Program-made: the position numbers and the translations under genes
In this document: positions 11,183 through 22,296 of the stretch, piece by piece
How the letters are laid out: every line of letters starts with the position of its first letter
Position numbering within the stretch: the stretch's first letter is position 1
The notes under the pieces: generated by a model
Databases searched by the model: none
The model's input: only the letters and a program-made list of their open reading frames with translations
What the model was told of the DNA's origin: nothing
NCBI GenBank assembly: GCA_020722965.1
Contig: DYJT01000003.1
Span: 1-64,000, forward strand
From: Brachyspira murdochii
GTDB taxonomy: Bacteria > Spirochaetota > JAAYUW01
Direction: 5' to 3'
DNA length: 64,000 bases

Positions 11183-13132
11183 TTATTCTTTTTTATCATC
11201 ATCAACTACTTCATAATCAGCATCAACAACAGAATCATCTTTTTTCGCCGATTCCTGATTATTCTGAGTATCTGTAGTGTTTTTTTGATATGCATTCCCC
11301 TGGTAACTTTGATTAGTATTTGCCTGTTTTGATGCTTCTTGATAAATTCTTTCAGTCATAGAATAACTTGCTTTCTTTAACTCTTCTAACGCATTTCTAA
11401 TCTCTGAAACATTATCAGAATTCATTTTATTTCTAAGCTCTTTAATAGCATTATTAATCTTCTCTTTTTCTTCAGAATTAATTTTGTCACCATAGTCTTT
11501 TAAACTCTTTTCAATAGAATATATCATCGAATCGGCTTCATTTTTGATTTCAATAAGTTCCTGTTTTTTTCTATCTTCTTCTTTATGCAATTCGGCTTCT
11601 TTAATCATCTTTTCGATTTCGTTATCACTTAAACCAGATTTTGCTTCTATCCTTATCTGTTGTTGTTTTCCTGTTGCTAGATCTTTAGCTGAAACATGCA
11701 AAATGCCATTTGCGTCTATATCGAATGTAACCTCTATCTGCGGTATACCTCTTGGAGCAGGGGGAATACCAAGAAGGTCAAAATTACCTAAAAATTTATT
11801 ATCCCTTGCCATTGGCCTCTCACCCTGGAAAACACGGATTGTAACGGCTGTCTGATTGTCTTCTGCTGTTGAAAAGATCTGTGATTTTTTAGAAGGAATA
11901 GTTGTATTCCTTTCGATTATCTTTGTAAAAACGCCACCAAGAGTTTCAATTCCTAAAGAAAGAGGTGTAACATCAAGTAAAAGAATATCTTTAACTTCTC
12001 CGCCAAGGACACCTCCCTGAATAGCTGCACCGACAGCTACTACTTCATCAGGATTTATTCCCTTATGTGGTTCTTTCGCAAAAAGATCTCTAACTATCTG
12101 TTGAACCTTAGGTATTCTTGTGGAACCACCAACTAAAATAACTTCATCTATTTCAGAAGCCGATAAACCTGCATCTTTTAATGCTGCAAGTACTGGGCCT
12201 TTTGTCCTTTCAAAAAGATCGTCACATAATTGTTCAAATTTTGCTCTTGTTAATTTTTTTGACAAATGTTTTGGACCATTTTGATCTGCTGTAATATATG
12301 GAAGATTAATATCTGCTTCCATAGATAAAGAAAGCTCGATCTTTGCTTTTTCTGAAGCTTCCTTAAGTCTTTGCAAAGCCATTTTATCTTTATGAATATC
12401 TATTCCTGTTTCATTTTTAAATTCTGTCATCAACCATTCCATAATTCTCTGGTCAAAATCATCGCCGCCAAGATGAGTATCACCATTTGTTGATTTAACC
12501 TCGAAAACACCATCGCCAATTTCTAGAATAGATATATCAAAAGTACCCCCACCAAGATCATATACAGCTATTTTTTCATTTTTCTTTTTATCAAGACCAT
12601 AAGCTAAAGCTGCAGCTGTTGGTTCATTGATTATTCTTTCAACATTAAGTCCTGCGATTCTTCCTGCATCTTTGGTTGCCTGTCTTTGGGAATCATTAAA
12701 ATATGCTGGGACAGTTATTACTGCTCTTGTAATTTCTTCCCCAAGATAATCCTCAGCAATTTTTTTCATTTTCATAAGGACCTTTGCGGAAATCTCTGGT
12801 GGAGAATAAAGTTTGCCCTTTATATCTACTCGAACATCACCATTTGGACCTTCCGTGACTTTATAAGGCACTGTTTTAAGTTCCGAAGTTACCTCAGAAT
12901 ACTTTCTACCCATAAATCTTTTTATGGAAAAAATGGTATTCTCGGGATTTGTAATCATCTGGTTTTTTGCTGGTTGACCAACCAAAATTTCGCCATTGTC
13001 TAAGAATCCCACAACAGAAGGCGTAGTTCTCATCCCCTGTTCGTTTATAATTACAATTGGTTCACCGCCTTCCATAATTGCAACACATGAATTAGTGGTA
13101 CCAAGGTCAATTCCAATAATCTTGTTTCCCAT
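11183..13132 (-). CDS. dnaK: Chaperone DnaK (Hsp70)
   Basis: [45 protein letters not shown]. Confidence 0.99.
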   Translation of the reverse strand: MGNKIIGIDLGTTNSCVAIMEGGEPIVIINEQGMRTTPSVVGFLDNGEILVGQPAKNQMITNPENTIFSIKRFMGRKYSEVTSELKTVPYKVTEGPNGDVRVDIKGKLYSPPEISAKVLMKMKKIAEDYLGEEITRAVITVPAYFNDSQRQATKDAGRIAGLNVERIINEPTAAALAYGLDKKKNEKIAVYDLGGGTFDISILEIGDGVFEVKSTNGDTHLGGDDFDQRIMEWLMTEFKNETGIDIHKDKMALQRLKEASEKAKIELSLSMEADINLPYITADQNGPKHLSKKLTRAKFEQLCDDLFERTKGPVLAALKDAGLSASEIDEVILVGGSTRIPKVQQIVRDLFAKEPHKGINPDEVVAVGAAIQGGVLGGEVKDILLLDVTPLSLGIETLGGVFTKIIERNTTIPSKKSQIFSTAEDNQTAVTIRVFQGERPMARDNKFLGNFDLLGIPPAPRGIPQIEVTFDIDANGILHVSAKDLATGKQQQIRIEAKSGLSDNEIEKMIKEAELHKEEDRKKQELIEIKNEADSMIYSIEKSLKDYGDKINSEEKEKINNAIKELRNKMNSDNVSEIRNALEELKKASYSMTERIYQEASKQANTNQSYQGNAYQKNTTDTQNNQESAKKDDSVVDADYEVVDDDKKE

Positions 13133-13167
13133 ATAATTGCTCCTTTTTTCTATGCTTTTTATTAAAT

Positions 13168-13923
13168 CTAATTATTTATCTCTATATTATCAATAGGATT
13201 ATTTTTTATTTCATCCTGATTATCATCACTTATTTGTCCATCAACTTCTTCTTTTTTTAAATCTTTAATTGAATTATTTTTTTGACTATTTTCTACACCC
13301 TTTCTAACAACAACCTTAGCTGTTCTCAAAATTCTTGATTCAATTTTATAACCCGATTGTAAGATTTTATCTATAGTCATCCCTTTTGTATTTCCATCTT
13401 CTATAACTGAGATAGCTTCATGATAATTGGGATCAAAAGCAACATCTTTTTCATCAATTTTCTCAAGAAAATATTTTTTTTCTAAAAGATTATGAAAAGA
13501 TTTTATAACTATACATAAACCTTCATAAAATGAGGTATTTTTAATCTCATCTGTAACAGAAGATATTGCCCTATCAAAATCATCAATAATAGGTAAAAGA
13601 TCTGTAATCAATCTTTGATTAGCAAATTTAACCATATCCTTCTGCTCTTCTCGAACCCTTTTCTTATAGTTTTCAAAATCAGCTTTCATTCTAATCAGAA
13701 GATCTTTATTTTCTTCATTTTCTTTTTTTATTTTCTCAATAATTTCATTTTTCTCCTCGATTGTCTGCTTTAAAATAAGCAATTCTTCTATTGCATTGTC
13801 ATCAATTTCTGAATTAAGTTCATCTTTGATTTTGTTTGAAGAATCATCAGCATTAGATTTATTTTCATTATTATTAATATCAATTATATTCATCTCATCA
13901 TTTTTCTTTTTAATATCAGACAT
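13168..13923 (-). CDS. grpE: Nucleotide exchange factor GrpE
   Basis: [50 protein letters not shown]; upstream of dnaK. Confidence 0.95.
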   Translation of the reverse strand: MSDIKKKNDEMNIIDINNNENKSNADDSSNKIKDELNSEIDDNAIEELLILKQTIEEKNEIIEKIKKENEENKDLLIRMKADFENYKKRVREEQKDMVKFANQRLITDLLPIIDDFDRAISSVTDEIKNTSFYEGLCIVIKSFHNLLEKKYFLEKIDEKDVAFDPNYHEAISVIEDGNTKGMTIDKILQSGYKIESRILRTAKVVVRKGVENSQKNNSIKDLKKEEVDGQISDDNQDEIKNNPIDNIEINN

Positions 13924-14016
13924 GTAACTCCTCTTTTATTGATAAATATTTCAGATATAATATACATAAAAACATATATATAAGTCAAGAATAAATTATA
14001 ATTTTTATTATTATAT

Positions 14017-15273
14017 TTACAAAAATAATTGACTGACTATATCATTGTAAAAAAGCCAACTTTTCTCTTCAATATATAATACATTCTCTTTGATTTTTAT
14101 TAAGCCTTTATCATTTAAAATATTTAATTTTTCTTTTCTTTTTAAATAAAGATCAAAATTAAACTCATCTTTAAATTTATCAAAGTTTAATCCTTTCGAT
14201 GTTCGAAGCGATAACATTATAAATTCATTAATTTTATCTTCTTCATTTAAAATTTCATATTTACGTTTTTTATCTTGCATTGTTGATAAAAGAGTTTTTT
14301 TAAGTTCATCCTTTGAAAAGTCTTTATCGAAGCAGCTTTTAAAATTACGCCAAGTATTTATATAATCATTTATGCAACTATTATGATATCGAATATCGAA
14401 TAAAAAGCTGCTTGCCATGGCTCCTATTCCAATATAAGGATTTCTGACCCAATAATTTTGATTATGAATCGAATAAGCTTTATTTTTAGCAAAATTTGAA
14501 ATTTCATAATGTTCAAAACCAAGTTCTTTCATAAATTTACATACTTTTAAATAATCCTTTACACTTTTAATTTCAATCTTATCAATCATTGGATTATTTT
14601 TTTGTTCATTAAAAATTTGATTAAATAATCTAGTACCATATGCAACATTTAAAATATAAAAAGAAAGATGTTTTAAAGAGTCAAATTTTAAAATATATTT
14701 TTCAATTTTAGTTAACTCATCTTTTAAATTAAGATCAGGTAAACCTATTATAAAATCAAAGGAAATATTGCTAAAGCTTGGTAATAGTAAATCTATCGCT
14801 TGCTCGGTCTTTATTAAATCGATATTTCTTCCAAGAAATTTTAAAGCCGAATCATTTAAAGCCTGGACACCTAAAGATATTCTATTGAATTTAAAATCAT
14901 GTAATAGCTTTATTTGTTCTTTCGAAATAAAATGAGGATTTAATTCAATGGTTATCTCTTTTATGTTTTTATCCAAAAATTTTTGATTACTATCTATTAT
15001 TTTATCATAAATTATCCCAAAAAAATTACTTAAAAATCTTTCGAGTATTTTATTGTCAATTGAGTTTGGGGTGCCACCTCCAAAATAGATAGATTGTATA
15101 TATTTGTCTTCTAAAAAAGGAAGGTAAAATTCAAGTTCTTTTAAGGTAGCATCCAGGTAATTTTTAATAATTTGATTATCTATAGATTTAGAAGATATAG
15201 AATAAAAATCGCAATAGTTGCATTTACTCTTACAAAAAGGAATATGTAAATATATTGAAATAGATTCAATCAT
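14017..15273 (-). CDS. hemW: HemW-like radical SAM protein (coproporphyrinogen III oxidase family)
   Basis: SIYLHIPFCKSKCNYCDFYS, FGGGTPNSI, GVQALNDSALKFLGR. Confidence 0.88.
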   Translation of the reverse strand: MIESISIYLHIPFCKSKCNYCDFYSISSKSIDNQIIKNYLDATLKELEFYLPFLEDKYIQSIYFGGGTPNSIDNKILERFLSNFFGIIYDKIIDSNQKFLDKNIKEITIELNPHFISKEQIKLLHDFKFNRISLGVQALNDSALKFLGRNIDLIKTEQAIDLLLPSFSNISFDFIIGLPDLNLKDELTKIEKYILKFDSLKHLSFYILNVAYGTRLFNQIFNEQKNNPMIDKIEIKSVKDYLKVCKFMKELGFEHYEISNFAKNKAYSIHNQNYWVRNPYIGIGAMASSFLFDIRYHNSCINDYINTWRNFKSCFDKDFSKDELKKTLLSTMQDKKRKYEILNEEDKINEFIMLSLRTSKGLNFDKFKDEFNFDLYLKRKEKLNILNDKGLIKIKENVLYIEEKSWLFYNDIVSQLFL

Positions 15274-15854
15274 TTATTAAAATTTATATGGAAAGATTTT
15301 ATTATCTTTCCTAGGATCAATTCTTCATCGATTATACCAAACAATAATGAATCATCTAAAGATATTTTGTTTGTCGAAACACAATAATATTGATTTTTTG
15401 CTAAATAAAATGTCTGATCTTTATTTAATTGTGTGGAGCTTGTATTAATTTCTTCATGTCCGTTAACATAAAGTATACCATCTTTAATATTGATAATATC
15501 ATAAGCAGTTCCTATAACTTTATATACATTGTATTTTTGGTTTCTATTTAATAAATTCAAGGTTAATAGATTAACAAATTGCGAAATAAATATATTTTCT
15601 GTTTTTATTTTTTTTGAATTTACTATTACGAGATCACCTTTTTCAATATGAAAATTGATAAAAAAAAGATTTGTTTGAATAAAATAAATATCATCCTTTT
15701 TTATTTCACCTATATTCTCATCTATTTTTATTGGGCTGACAATCGAAAATAAGATAGCTAAACTAAAAGAAAAAATTAAAAATGAAAATATTAAATTAAT
15801 TAAAATAGGCAAATTTCTCTTTGCTTTATAGCTTTCAAAATCCCTGATATACAT
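15270..15854 (-). CDS. Signal peptidase I (S26)-like membrane protein, apparently lacking catalytic residues
   Basis: Single N-terminal TM; IEKGDLVIV (GDxxxV box), YKVIGTAYDIINIKDGILYVNG, and LDDSLLFGIIDEELILGKI resembling S26 boxes; 4-nt overlap with hemW start. Confidence 0.5.
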   Translation of the reverse strand: MYIRDFESYKAKRNLPILINLIFSFLIFSFSLAILFSIVSPIKIDENIGEIKKDDIYFIQTNLFFINFHIEKGDLVIVNSKKIKTENIFISQFVNLLTLNLLNRNQKYNVYKVIGTAYDIINIKDGILYVNGHEEINTSSTQLNKDQTFYLAKNQYYCVSTNKISLDDSLLFGIIDEELILGKIIKSFHINFNK

Positions 15855-15916
15855 AAATATTTACCTTCATTTAAGTCAATTAAAATTACTTTGAAATAGA
15901 TAAAACTCAATAAAAA

Positions 15917-16915
15917 TTATTGAAAAAAATATAAAATCGATTGTGGATTTATTTTGGATTTTATTAAATTTAAATTGTAAAGAATTTCAATAGTATTAAT
16001 GTATTTGTCAACATCTAATACACCTACTTTATTATTCCCTTTTCCCTGTATCAAGTTTAGGGTAGCATCAAGAACCTCTTCCCAAAACTGCCTTTGATTT
16101 AAACTTAATGAACCAATCGTTTTATATGCTATATCCAGAGCTTCCTCTCTATTATTTATTGTATATTGTATTGATTCATTTAAAGCTTTTACAAAAAGAA
16201 AAAAATCTTCATTTTTTTCAGTTAAATTCTTATTTGAAGATACAAATGCACCTCCTACAAGGTTTGCGAAATCACTTACTTTCCATTCCGTTATAAGATA
16301 ATTATTTAATCTCAGTTGTATTGGTTCATTGTTATAATAGCAGGCAACAGCATCGACTTTTTTTGATATTAATGATTGAATTTGAGTATATCCAATTTTT
16401 ACGATTTCAACCTTATTTAAAAGTTTATATTTATTTAAAAACAACAATGTACCGATATAATTAGTTCCATAAAAGTCAGGCAATCCAATTTTTTTACCTA
16501 TAAGAGACTTTGGATCTTCATCTTTCCCCAGTTTCACTATAGAAATTGGAAAATCTTGATAATATTGATAAAATGCTTTTAATCCTAGTCCTTTTTCTCC
16601 AGAAATTACTAACTCATCTGCATCTGTAAGCGCGCAATCTGCTTTTTGCGAAATTAAAAGTCCGAATATATCTCTTCCAAATCCATAATCAATCGCAAGT
16701 TTAATTCCATATTTTTCAAATATTCCTTTTTCCATACCAACATATAAAGGAGTGAATTGAACATGTGGTATATATCCAATCAACATCGAGATTTGATGTA
16801 AATTCGCAGATGAACCAATAAATAGAAAGGATAAAATGAAAATCAGAAAGATTATAGAAAAAAACAATGATGAAAAATTATTTGGTTTTCTTCTTTTAGT
16901 CAAAAATAATAGCAT
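15917..16915 (-). CDS. NMT1/THI5-like ABC transporter substrate-binding protein, putative riboflavin-binding (RibY-like)
   Basis: N-terminal hydrophobic leader; IGYIPHVQFTPLYVGMEKGIFEKYGIKL; encoded directly after an FMN-riboswitch-preceded ABC gene. Confidence 0.75.
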   Translation of the reverse strand: MLLFLTKRRKPNNFSSLFFSIIFLIFILSFLFIGSSANLHQISMLIGYIPHVQFTPLYVGMEKGIFEKYGIKLAIDYGFGRDIFGLLISQKADCALTDADELVISGEKGLGLKAFYQYYQDFPISIVKLGKDEDPKSLIGKKIGLPDFYGTNYIGTLLFLNKYKLLNKVEIVKIGYTQIQSLISKKVDAVACYYNNEPIQLRLNNYLITEWKVSDFANLVGGAFVSSNKNLTEKNEDFFLFVKALNESIQYTINNREEALDIAYKTIGSLSLNQRQFWEEVLDATLNLIQGKGNNKVGVLDVDKYINTIEILYNLNLIKSKINPQSILYFFQ

Positions 16916-16931
16916 ATAAATCCTCCAAATT

Positions 16932-18479
16932 TTAACTTTTTCTCTTTATTATTATTTTGTAAATAAAATTAGCTAACCAGAAATAAGACAAACCTAGTAT
17001 AATCAACCAAACAAGACCAACAAACATCAATTCTATATCAAAATTTGCTTTTGCAATAAGTATTAATGAACCAAGTCCTAGTGATCCTGCCTGAAATTCA
17101 CCGACAACTGCCCCAATAATGGACAATGTTATAGATACTTTAATAGCTGCAAAAATATAAAGTAATGATCCTGGAAGCTCAAACCTTAAAAACCTTTCTT
17201 TTAAATCTGGTTTATAGAATGTCAATAGATTTTTAAACTGCTGCTGAATATTCTGAAAAGCTGTAATATTATTTATTAACATGGGGAAAAATATAACAAT
17301 AACCGAAATCAAAATCTTTGAGATAATTGAAAAGCCAAACCATAAGATTAAAAAAGGAGCAATAGCAATTGATGGAATGGCATTAAAAGAAATAAGATAA
17401 GGCATGATTAATTTATAGATTATAGAATTTCTGCTTAAAATATAACCTAATATTATAGACAAAAAAAAGGCTATAAAAAATCCTGATAGAGACTCAAGTA
17501 TTGTCTGAAAAAGATGTTGGAAAATCATTCCACTTTTTATAGTATTTACAAATCTTAATAATAAAGATGATGGTAAAGGAAAGAAATAATCGGAAATATT
17601 AAATTTTTTCTTGATCAATTCTAGAAAAATAAATAAAACAAAAAGCTCAATTGGCACTAAGAGGTTGAAAATAAAATTTTTGTTTAATTTTCTTTCATCT
17701 TGATTATCAATCATTTTCTTCGTTTTAACAGAAACAGAAGTATCTTGATTTTTTTCATTCCATAAATTTGAAACAAGCTTTCTTATTTTATTTTCAGTCT
17801 CTTCTTCGAATTCATTAAGGAAAAAGTATTCTACTGGTTTATTTGCTATTTTATTTTCAAAAATGCTTATTATACTCGATGGTTTATCTGAAAGCACATA
17901 GATCTTACTGGATAAAAAACAAGCTTCTTCGATTGAATGTGTGACAAGAACTACAGAAATTTTTCTAACGAGGTAGATATTTTTTATTAGAACATTTAAT
18001 CTTTCTCTTGTCAATAGATCAAGTGAAGAAAAAGGTTCATCAAGTATCAATAAATCAGGTTGAGTTATTAATGCTCTTGCTATTTCGACTCTTTTTTTCA
18101 TCCCTCCAGAAAGTTCTGATGGATAAAGCAACTCAGTATCTTGAAGACCTAATTCGTTTAGTAAATTTAATGCACTAATCTTATCGGAATTACTTATTGT
18201 CTTGTTTTTTATTTCAACCGGTAGTAAAATATTTTGTATGACATTTAGCCATGGTAATAAAGAATCATGCTGAAATACATATGATAGATTTTTGTAAGGG
18301 TTATGTAAAACACCTTTTTGAGGTTTATAAATACCGGCAATAATGTTCAAAAGAGTTGTTTTACCACAGCCTGAAGGGCCGATAAAAGTTATAAATTCGT
18401 TTTGATCACATGTTGCGATTATATTTGAAAGTACTAAATTATTATTAAATGAAAATGATATATTTTCTAATTTAAGCAT
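16932..18479 (-). CDS. Fused ABC transporter ATPase (N-terminal) and BPD-type permease (C-terminal), putative riboflavin importer subunit
   Basis: Walker A GPSGCGKTT, signature LSGGMKKR, Walker B LLILDEPFSSLD; C-terminal half polytopic with EAA-like loop region (GAVVGEFQAGSLGLGSLI). Confidence 0.85.
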   Translation of the reverse strand: MLKLENISFSFNNNLVLSNIIATCDQNEFITFIGPSGCGKTTLLNIIAGIYKPQKGVLHNPYKNLSYVFQHDSLLPWLNVIQNILLPVEIKNKTISNSDKISALNLLNELGLQDTELLYPSELSGGMKKRVEIARALITQPDLLILDEPFSSLDLLTRERLNVLIKNIYLVRKISVVLVTHSIEEACFLSSKIYVLSDKPSSIISIFENKIANKPVEYFFLNEFEEETENKIRKLVSNLWNEKNQDTSVSVKTKKMIDNQDERKLNKNFIFNLLVPIELFVLFIFLELIKKKFNISDYFFPLPSSLLLRFVNTIKSGMIFQHLFQTILESLSGFFIAFFLSIILGYILSRNSIIYKLIMPYLISFNAIPSIAIAPFLILWFGFSIISKILISVIVIFFPMLINNITAFQNIQQQFKNLLTFYKPDLKERFLRFELPGSLLYIFAAIKVSITLSIIGAVVGEFQAGSLGLGSLILIAKANFDIELMFVGLVWLIILGLSYFWLANFIYKIIIKRKS

Positions 18480-18593
18480 GTTCTTCTCCCATCCAGACTA
18501 TACTGTCGGCTACGGAAATTAACCGTATCCACCTTATAAATAAGGGTTGTGGGCTTTACCACCGGTCGGGATTTTCACCCTGCCTTGAAGAAC
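18480..18593 (-). promoter_or_regulatory. FMN riboswitch (RFN element)
   Basis: Minus-strand reads GUUCUUCAAGGCAGGGUGAAAAUCCCGACCGGUGGUAAAGCCCAC...GCCGACAGUAUAGUCUGGAUGGGAGAAGAAC, near-canonical RFN; 7-bp P1 GUUCUUC/GAAGAAC. Confidence 0.97.
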
Positions 18594-18656
18594 TATTATG
18601 TTCAAAAAGCTCTAATTCCATGAATAATTTAAATATAAAAAACTATTTGTCAATAA

Positions 18657-20573
18657 TTATTTTTCTAAAATAGAATTTATAAGATTTACAAATAATGAAG
18701 GATTTTCGGGTAATATTCCTTCTATTAATAAAGCTTCGTCATAAAATAATTCTGAATATTGAGCAATTTTAGGTGAATTTTGATCGACTCTATATGCTGC
18801 TTCTAACTTCTTAAAAAGTTGATGTTCTGGGTTTATCTGTAAAATTTTTTCGGCTTTAGGGAATGCCTTCCCTTCAACTTCAGATAAGACTTTTTCCATT
18901 TGAATAGATAAGCCAGAATCAGAAGAGACCAAACATGAAGGGGAATCTTTTAAGTTACCTGTTAGAACAACTTTTTTAACTTTACCACCCAGGCTTTTTT
19001 CAATCTGATCGATTAGCGGTTTTAGCTCATTTTCTTGAATTTTCAAATTCTCTGATTTGTCTTCATCCTTTTCTTCTCTATTTAAGGATTTCAGTGTTTT
19101 ATCCTTATAACTTTGAATATTCATCATCATGAAATCATCTATCTTATCAGTTAAATAAATTACCTCATAACCCTTTTCTCTCATTCTTTTTACTTGAGGA
19201 TGATCTTCAAGAATCTTTCTATCAAAACCAGAGATATAGTATATCTCCTTTTGTTCGGGTTTCATTCTATTTATATATTCTTCCAATGTAGTCATCTTCG
19301 AAGAATCATTTGAAGAATTTAAAACAAGTAAATCTTGTAAATAAGTTCTCTCTTTTGTAAAATCAGAGTAGATACCTGATTTTATGATGGTACCAAACTG
19401 TTCCCACCATTTTTCATATTCTTCTCTTTTCTCTTTAAGTAGATTGGTTAATGATTCTGTAATTTTTTTCTCTATATTTTTTGCGATTATTCTTAATTGT
19501 CTATCATGCTGCAAGATTTCTCGGGAAATATTTAATGAAAAATCAGGTGAATCTACCAACCCCTTAATGAATCTATAATGATCTGGTATTAATTCCTTAC
19601 AATTATCCATAATAAAGATATTTTTTGAATATAATTTAAGACCTTTTTCATATTCAGCTGACATCAGATCAAACGGTGCTTTAGACGGTATAAATAAAAG
19701 GGCTATATATTCTATTATACCTTCAGCCTTAGTATGTATCACTTCTATTGGTTTTACCCAATCGTGAAAAGATGCCTTATAAAATTCTTCATATTCTTCT
19801 TCTTTAATTTCAGATTTATCTCTAACCCAAAGAGGTTTCATTGAATTTAGTATTTTAATCTCTTTTTTTTCTTCTGGTTTTTTTTCTTTTCCCTCATTCT
19901 CATAGACAGTCATTTCCATTTTTATAGGATATCTGATGAAATCGGAATATTTCTTTACCAATTCTTCTATTTTCCATTCTTCTAAAAATGTACTATAGTT
20001 TTCCCCCTCTAGTGTTGTTGAATCATCTTCTCTTAGATGTAATATTATTGTGGTACCCCTAAGTGGTTTTTCATATTTTTCAATAGAATAAGATGAATCA
20101 CCCTCTGATTCCCATCTAACTCCTTCATTAGAAAATGGGCTTTTTGTTAAAATAACGACTTTTTTGGCAACCATGAAAGAAGAATAGAATCCAACCCCAA
20201 ATTGTCCGATAAGTTCTATCTTTTTCTCATTAGATTGATCTGAATTTAATTTTTGAAAGAAGTTTTTAGTTCCCGAATGAGCTATTGTACCAATATGCTG
20301 AATGACTTCATCATAAGTCATACCTATACCATTATCTATAACAGAAATAGTTCTGTTATCTTTATCTATTTTAATCTCTATAAAAAATTCTTCATTTGTT
20401 GAGACAATTTCAGGATTTGTTAAAGACGCAAATCTTAACTTATCAAGTGCATCAGATGCATTTGATAGTAACTCTCTTAAAAAAATTTCTTTATGGGTAT
20501 AAATAGAATGGATTACAAGGTCGAGTAGCTGTTTTGTGTATGCTTGAAATTCTTTTACTTCTTTATTGCTCAT
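18657..20573 (-). CDS. htpG: Molecular chaperone HtpG (Hsp90)
   Basis: ELLSNASDALDKLRF, DNGIGMTYDEV, GQFGVGFYSSFMVA. Confidence 0.98.
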   Translation of the reverse strand: MSNKEVKEFQAYTKQLLDLVIHSIYTHKEIFLRELLSNASDALDKLRFASLTNPEIVSTNEEFFIEIKIDKDNRTISVIDNGIGMTYDEVIQHIGTIAHSGTKNFFQKLNSDQSNEKKIELIGQFGVGFYSSFMVAKKVVILTKSPFSNEGVRWESEGDSSYSIEKYEKPLRGTTIILHLREDDSTTLEGENYSTFLEEWKIEELVKKYSDFIRYPIKMEMTVYENEGKEKKPEEKKEIKILNSMKPLWVRDKSEIKEEEYEEFYKASFHDWVKPIEVIHTKAEGIIEYIALLFIPSKAPFDLMSAEYEKGLKLYSKNIFIMDNCKELIPDHYRFIKGLVDSPDFSLNISREILQHDRQLRIIAKNIEKKITESLTNLLKEKREEYEKWWEQFGTIIKSGIYSDFTKERTYLQDLLVLNSSNDSSKMTTLEEYINRMKPEQKEIYYISGFDRKILEDHPQVKRMREKGYEVIYLTDKIDDFMMMNIQSYKDKTLKSLNREEKDEDKSENLKIQENELKPLIDQIEKSLGGKVKKVVLTGNLKDSPSCLVSSDSGLSIQMEKVLSEVEGKAFPKAEKILQINPEHQLFKKLEAAYRVDQNSPKIAQYSELFYDEALLIEGILPENPSLFVNLINSILEK

Positions 20574-20693
20574 AATATAACTCCAGAATATTTTATTTAA
20601 TAATTAATTTTTTTACCTAATTTAAATATACAAAAAAAATTTATTTAAGGCAACATTGATAGGTTTTGAATTCATAAAGATTTGAATTGTTGA

Positions 20694-22265
20694 TTAATCT
20701 TTAATATAATGGCATCCTATTGATTTTTTATTACGAAGAGCAGAATTAACGATTAATTGAGCAGTTATTACAGCATTTCTAAGCTCTATTATCTCTTTGT
20801 TTAATTTCGATTCTTCATAAAATTGGTAAATTCTATGGGCAAGATAATTCAAATCTGCCTGAGCTCTTTCCAATCCCTTAGTAGTTCTCACAATTCCAGC
20901 ATAATTCCACATTATAGATTGAATAAGATTAAGATCTTGTTTAATAAGAATTGGATCAAAGTTAATTGATGAAGAAGGTTCTTTCCAATCGGGAATATAT
21001 TTAAATTTTTTTAAATCAATTTTCTCAAAGTTTTTAATAAAATCTTCTTTTATATTTTTGCTAAAAATTACTGCTTCTAATAAAGAGGTGGAAGCCAATC
21101 TATTAGCGCCATGTAATCCGGTACAAGCACTTTCTCCAACAGCGTATAGGTTTTTAATATTTGTTTTTGAATTTATATCAACCCTGATACCACCACAGAA
21201 ATAATGAGCAGCTGGAACGATAGGTATAGGTTCTTTAGTTATATCAATACCACCTTCAAGACAGGTTTTATAAATTGTAGAAAATCTTTCAGAGAGTGGC
21301 ACACTTCCTTTATAATAATTTGCTATATCCAATAGCATGTAATCTGATCCAATTCTTCTCATCTCTTCAAAAATAGCTCTTGCAACAATATCTCGTGAGT
21401 CTAGTTCTTCTTTTGGGGTATATCTTTTCATAAAAAATTCACCCTTGGGATTTAAAAGTTTGGCTCCTTCACCCCTTAATGCTTCTGTAATTAAAAACCT
21501 TTTTATATCTCTATGATATAATGAAGTTGGATGAAATTGAATAAATTCTGCATTTACTATATCTGATCCTGCTCTATAAGCCATACTTAAACCATCACCT
21601 ATGGCTATTTCTGGATTTGTGGAATGCAAATAAAGATTACCAAGTCCGCCTGTTGCTAATATAACTTTATGAGCCAGAAGTTTTTGAATCTTTTGATTCT
21701 TGTTATCAAATGCATAAACACCCATCGCCACAGGATCTTTATAAATTTCTTGATTATCTTCTGAGTGATGTTTATTGGTGATTATATCTATAGCAGTATG
21801 GTTAGTCAAAATAGAGACTCCAATCTTTCTGGCATAGTTAGATAAGGCTTCCTGAATGCTTTTCCCAGTTTGATCTTTATTGTGTAATATTCTTCTATGA
21901 GAATGAGCTGCTTCTTCGGTATAATCATAGGCTCCTGAGGATGATTTATCGAAATTTACTCCAATTTTATCTATTAAAAATTCAAATACAAATTGAGGAC
22001 CATTATATGCTACAAATTTGGCAATCTCTTTTGAATTATAATAACTTCCAGCTTTTAATATATCTTCCTCTAGGGATCTTGGATCATCATCTTTGTTGAA
22101 AGCTATAATACCACCTTGAGCGTAATTTGTATTTGTCTCGTTGATATTTTCTACTTTGGTAATGACTAAAGGATCAAAACCAGATTCTTTAAGCATGATA
22201 GCAGTTGATAGACCAGCTATACCAGAACCGATTATAATTGCATCGTATATGATTTCGTTATTCAT
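20694..22265 (-). CDS. nadB: L-aspartate oxidase
   Basis: FAD motif AIIIGSGIAGLSTAI, NYAQGGI, HSHRRILHNKDQTG, EFIQFHPT, GANRLASTSLLEAV. Confidence 0.93.
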   Translation of the reverse strand: MNNEIIYDAIIIGSGIAGLSTAIMLKESGFDPLVITKVENINETNTNYAQGGIIAFNKDDDPRSLEEDILKAGSYYNSKEIAKFVAYNGPQFVFEFLIDKIGVNFDKSSSGAYDYTEEAAHSHRRILHNKDQTGKSIQEALSNYARKIGVSILTNHTAIDIITNKHHSEDNQEIYKDPVAMGVYAFDNKNQKIQKLLAHKVILATGGLGNLYLHSTNPEIAIGDGLSMAYRAGSDIVNAEFIQFHPTSLYHRDIKRFLITEALRGEGAKLLNPKGEFFMKRYTPKEELDSRDIVARAIFEEMRRIGSDYMLLDIANYYKGSVPLSERFSTIYKTCLEGGIDITKEPIPIVPAAHYFCGGIRVDINSKTNIKNLYAVGESACTGLHGANRLASTSLLEAVIFSKNIKEDFIKNFEKIDLKKFKYIPDWKEPSSSINFDPILIKQDLNLIQSIMWNYAGIVRTTKGLERAQADLNYLAHRIYQFYEESKLNKEIIELRNAVITAQLIVNSALRNKKSIGCHYIKD

Positions 22266-22296
22266 TAAAAATTCTCCATTTTAAAACAAAGAAACA

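Noticed and set aside
11544-13003. Plus-strand ORFs of 103 and 105 aa inside dnaK
   Set aside because: Antisense to a strongly conserved gene; no recognisable protein features
13924-14016. Possible CIRCE (HrcA) operator upstream of grpE
   Set aside because: No TTAGCACTC-N9-GAGTGCTAA-like inverted repeat found in the gap
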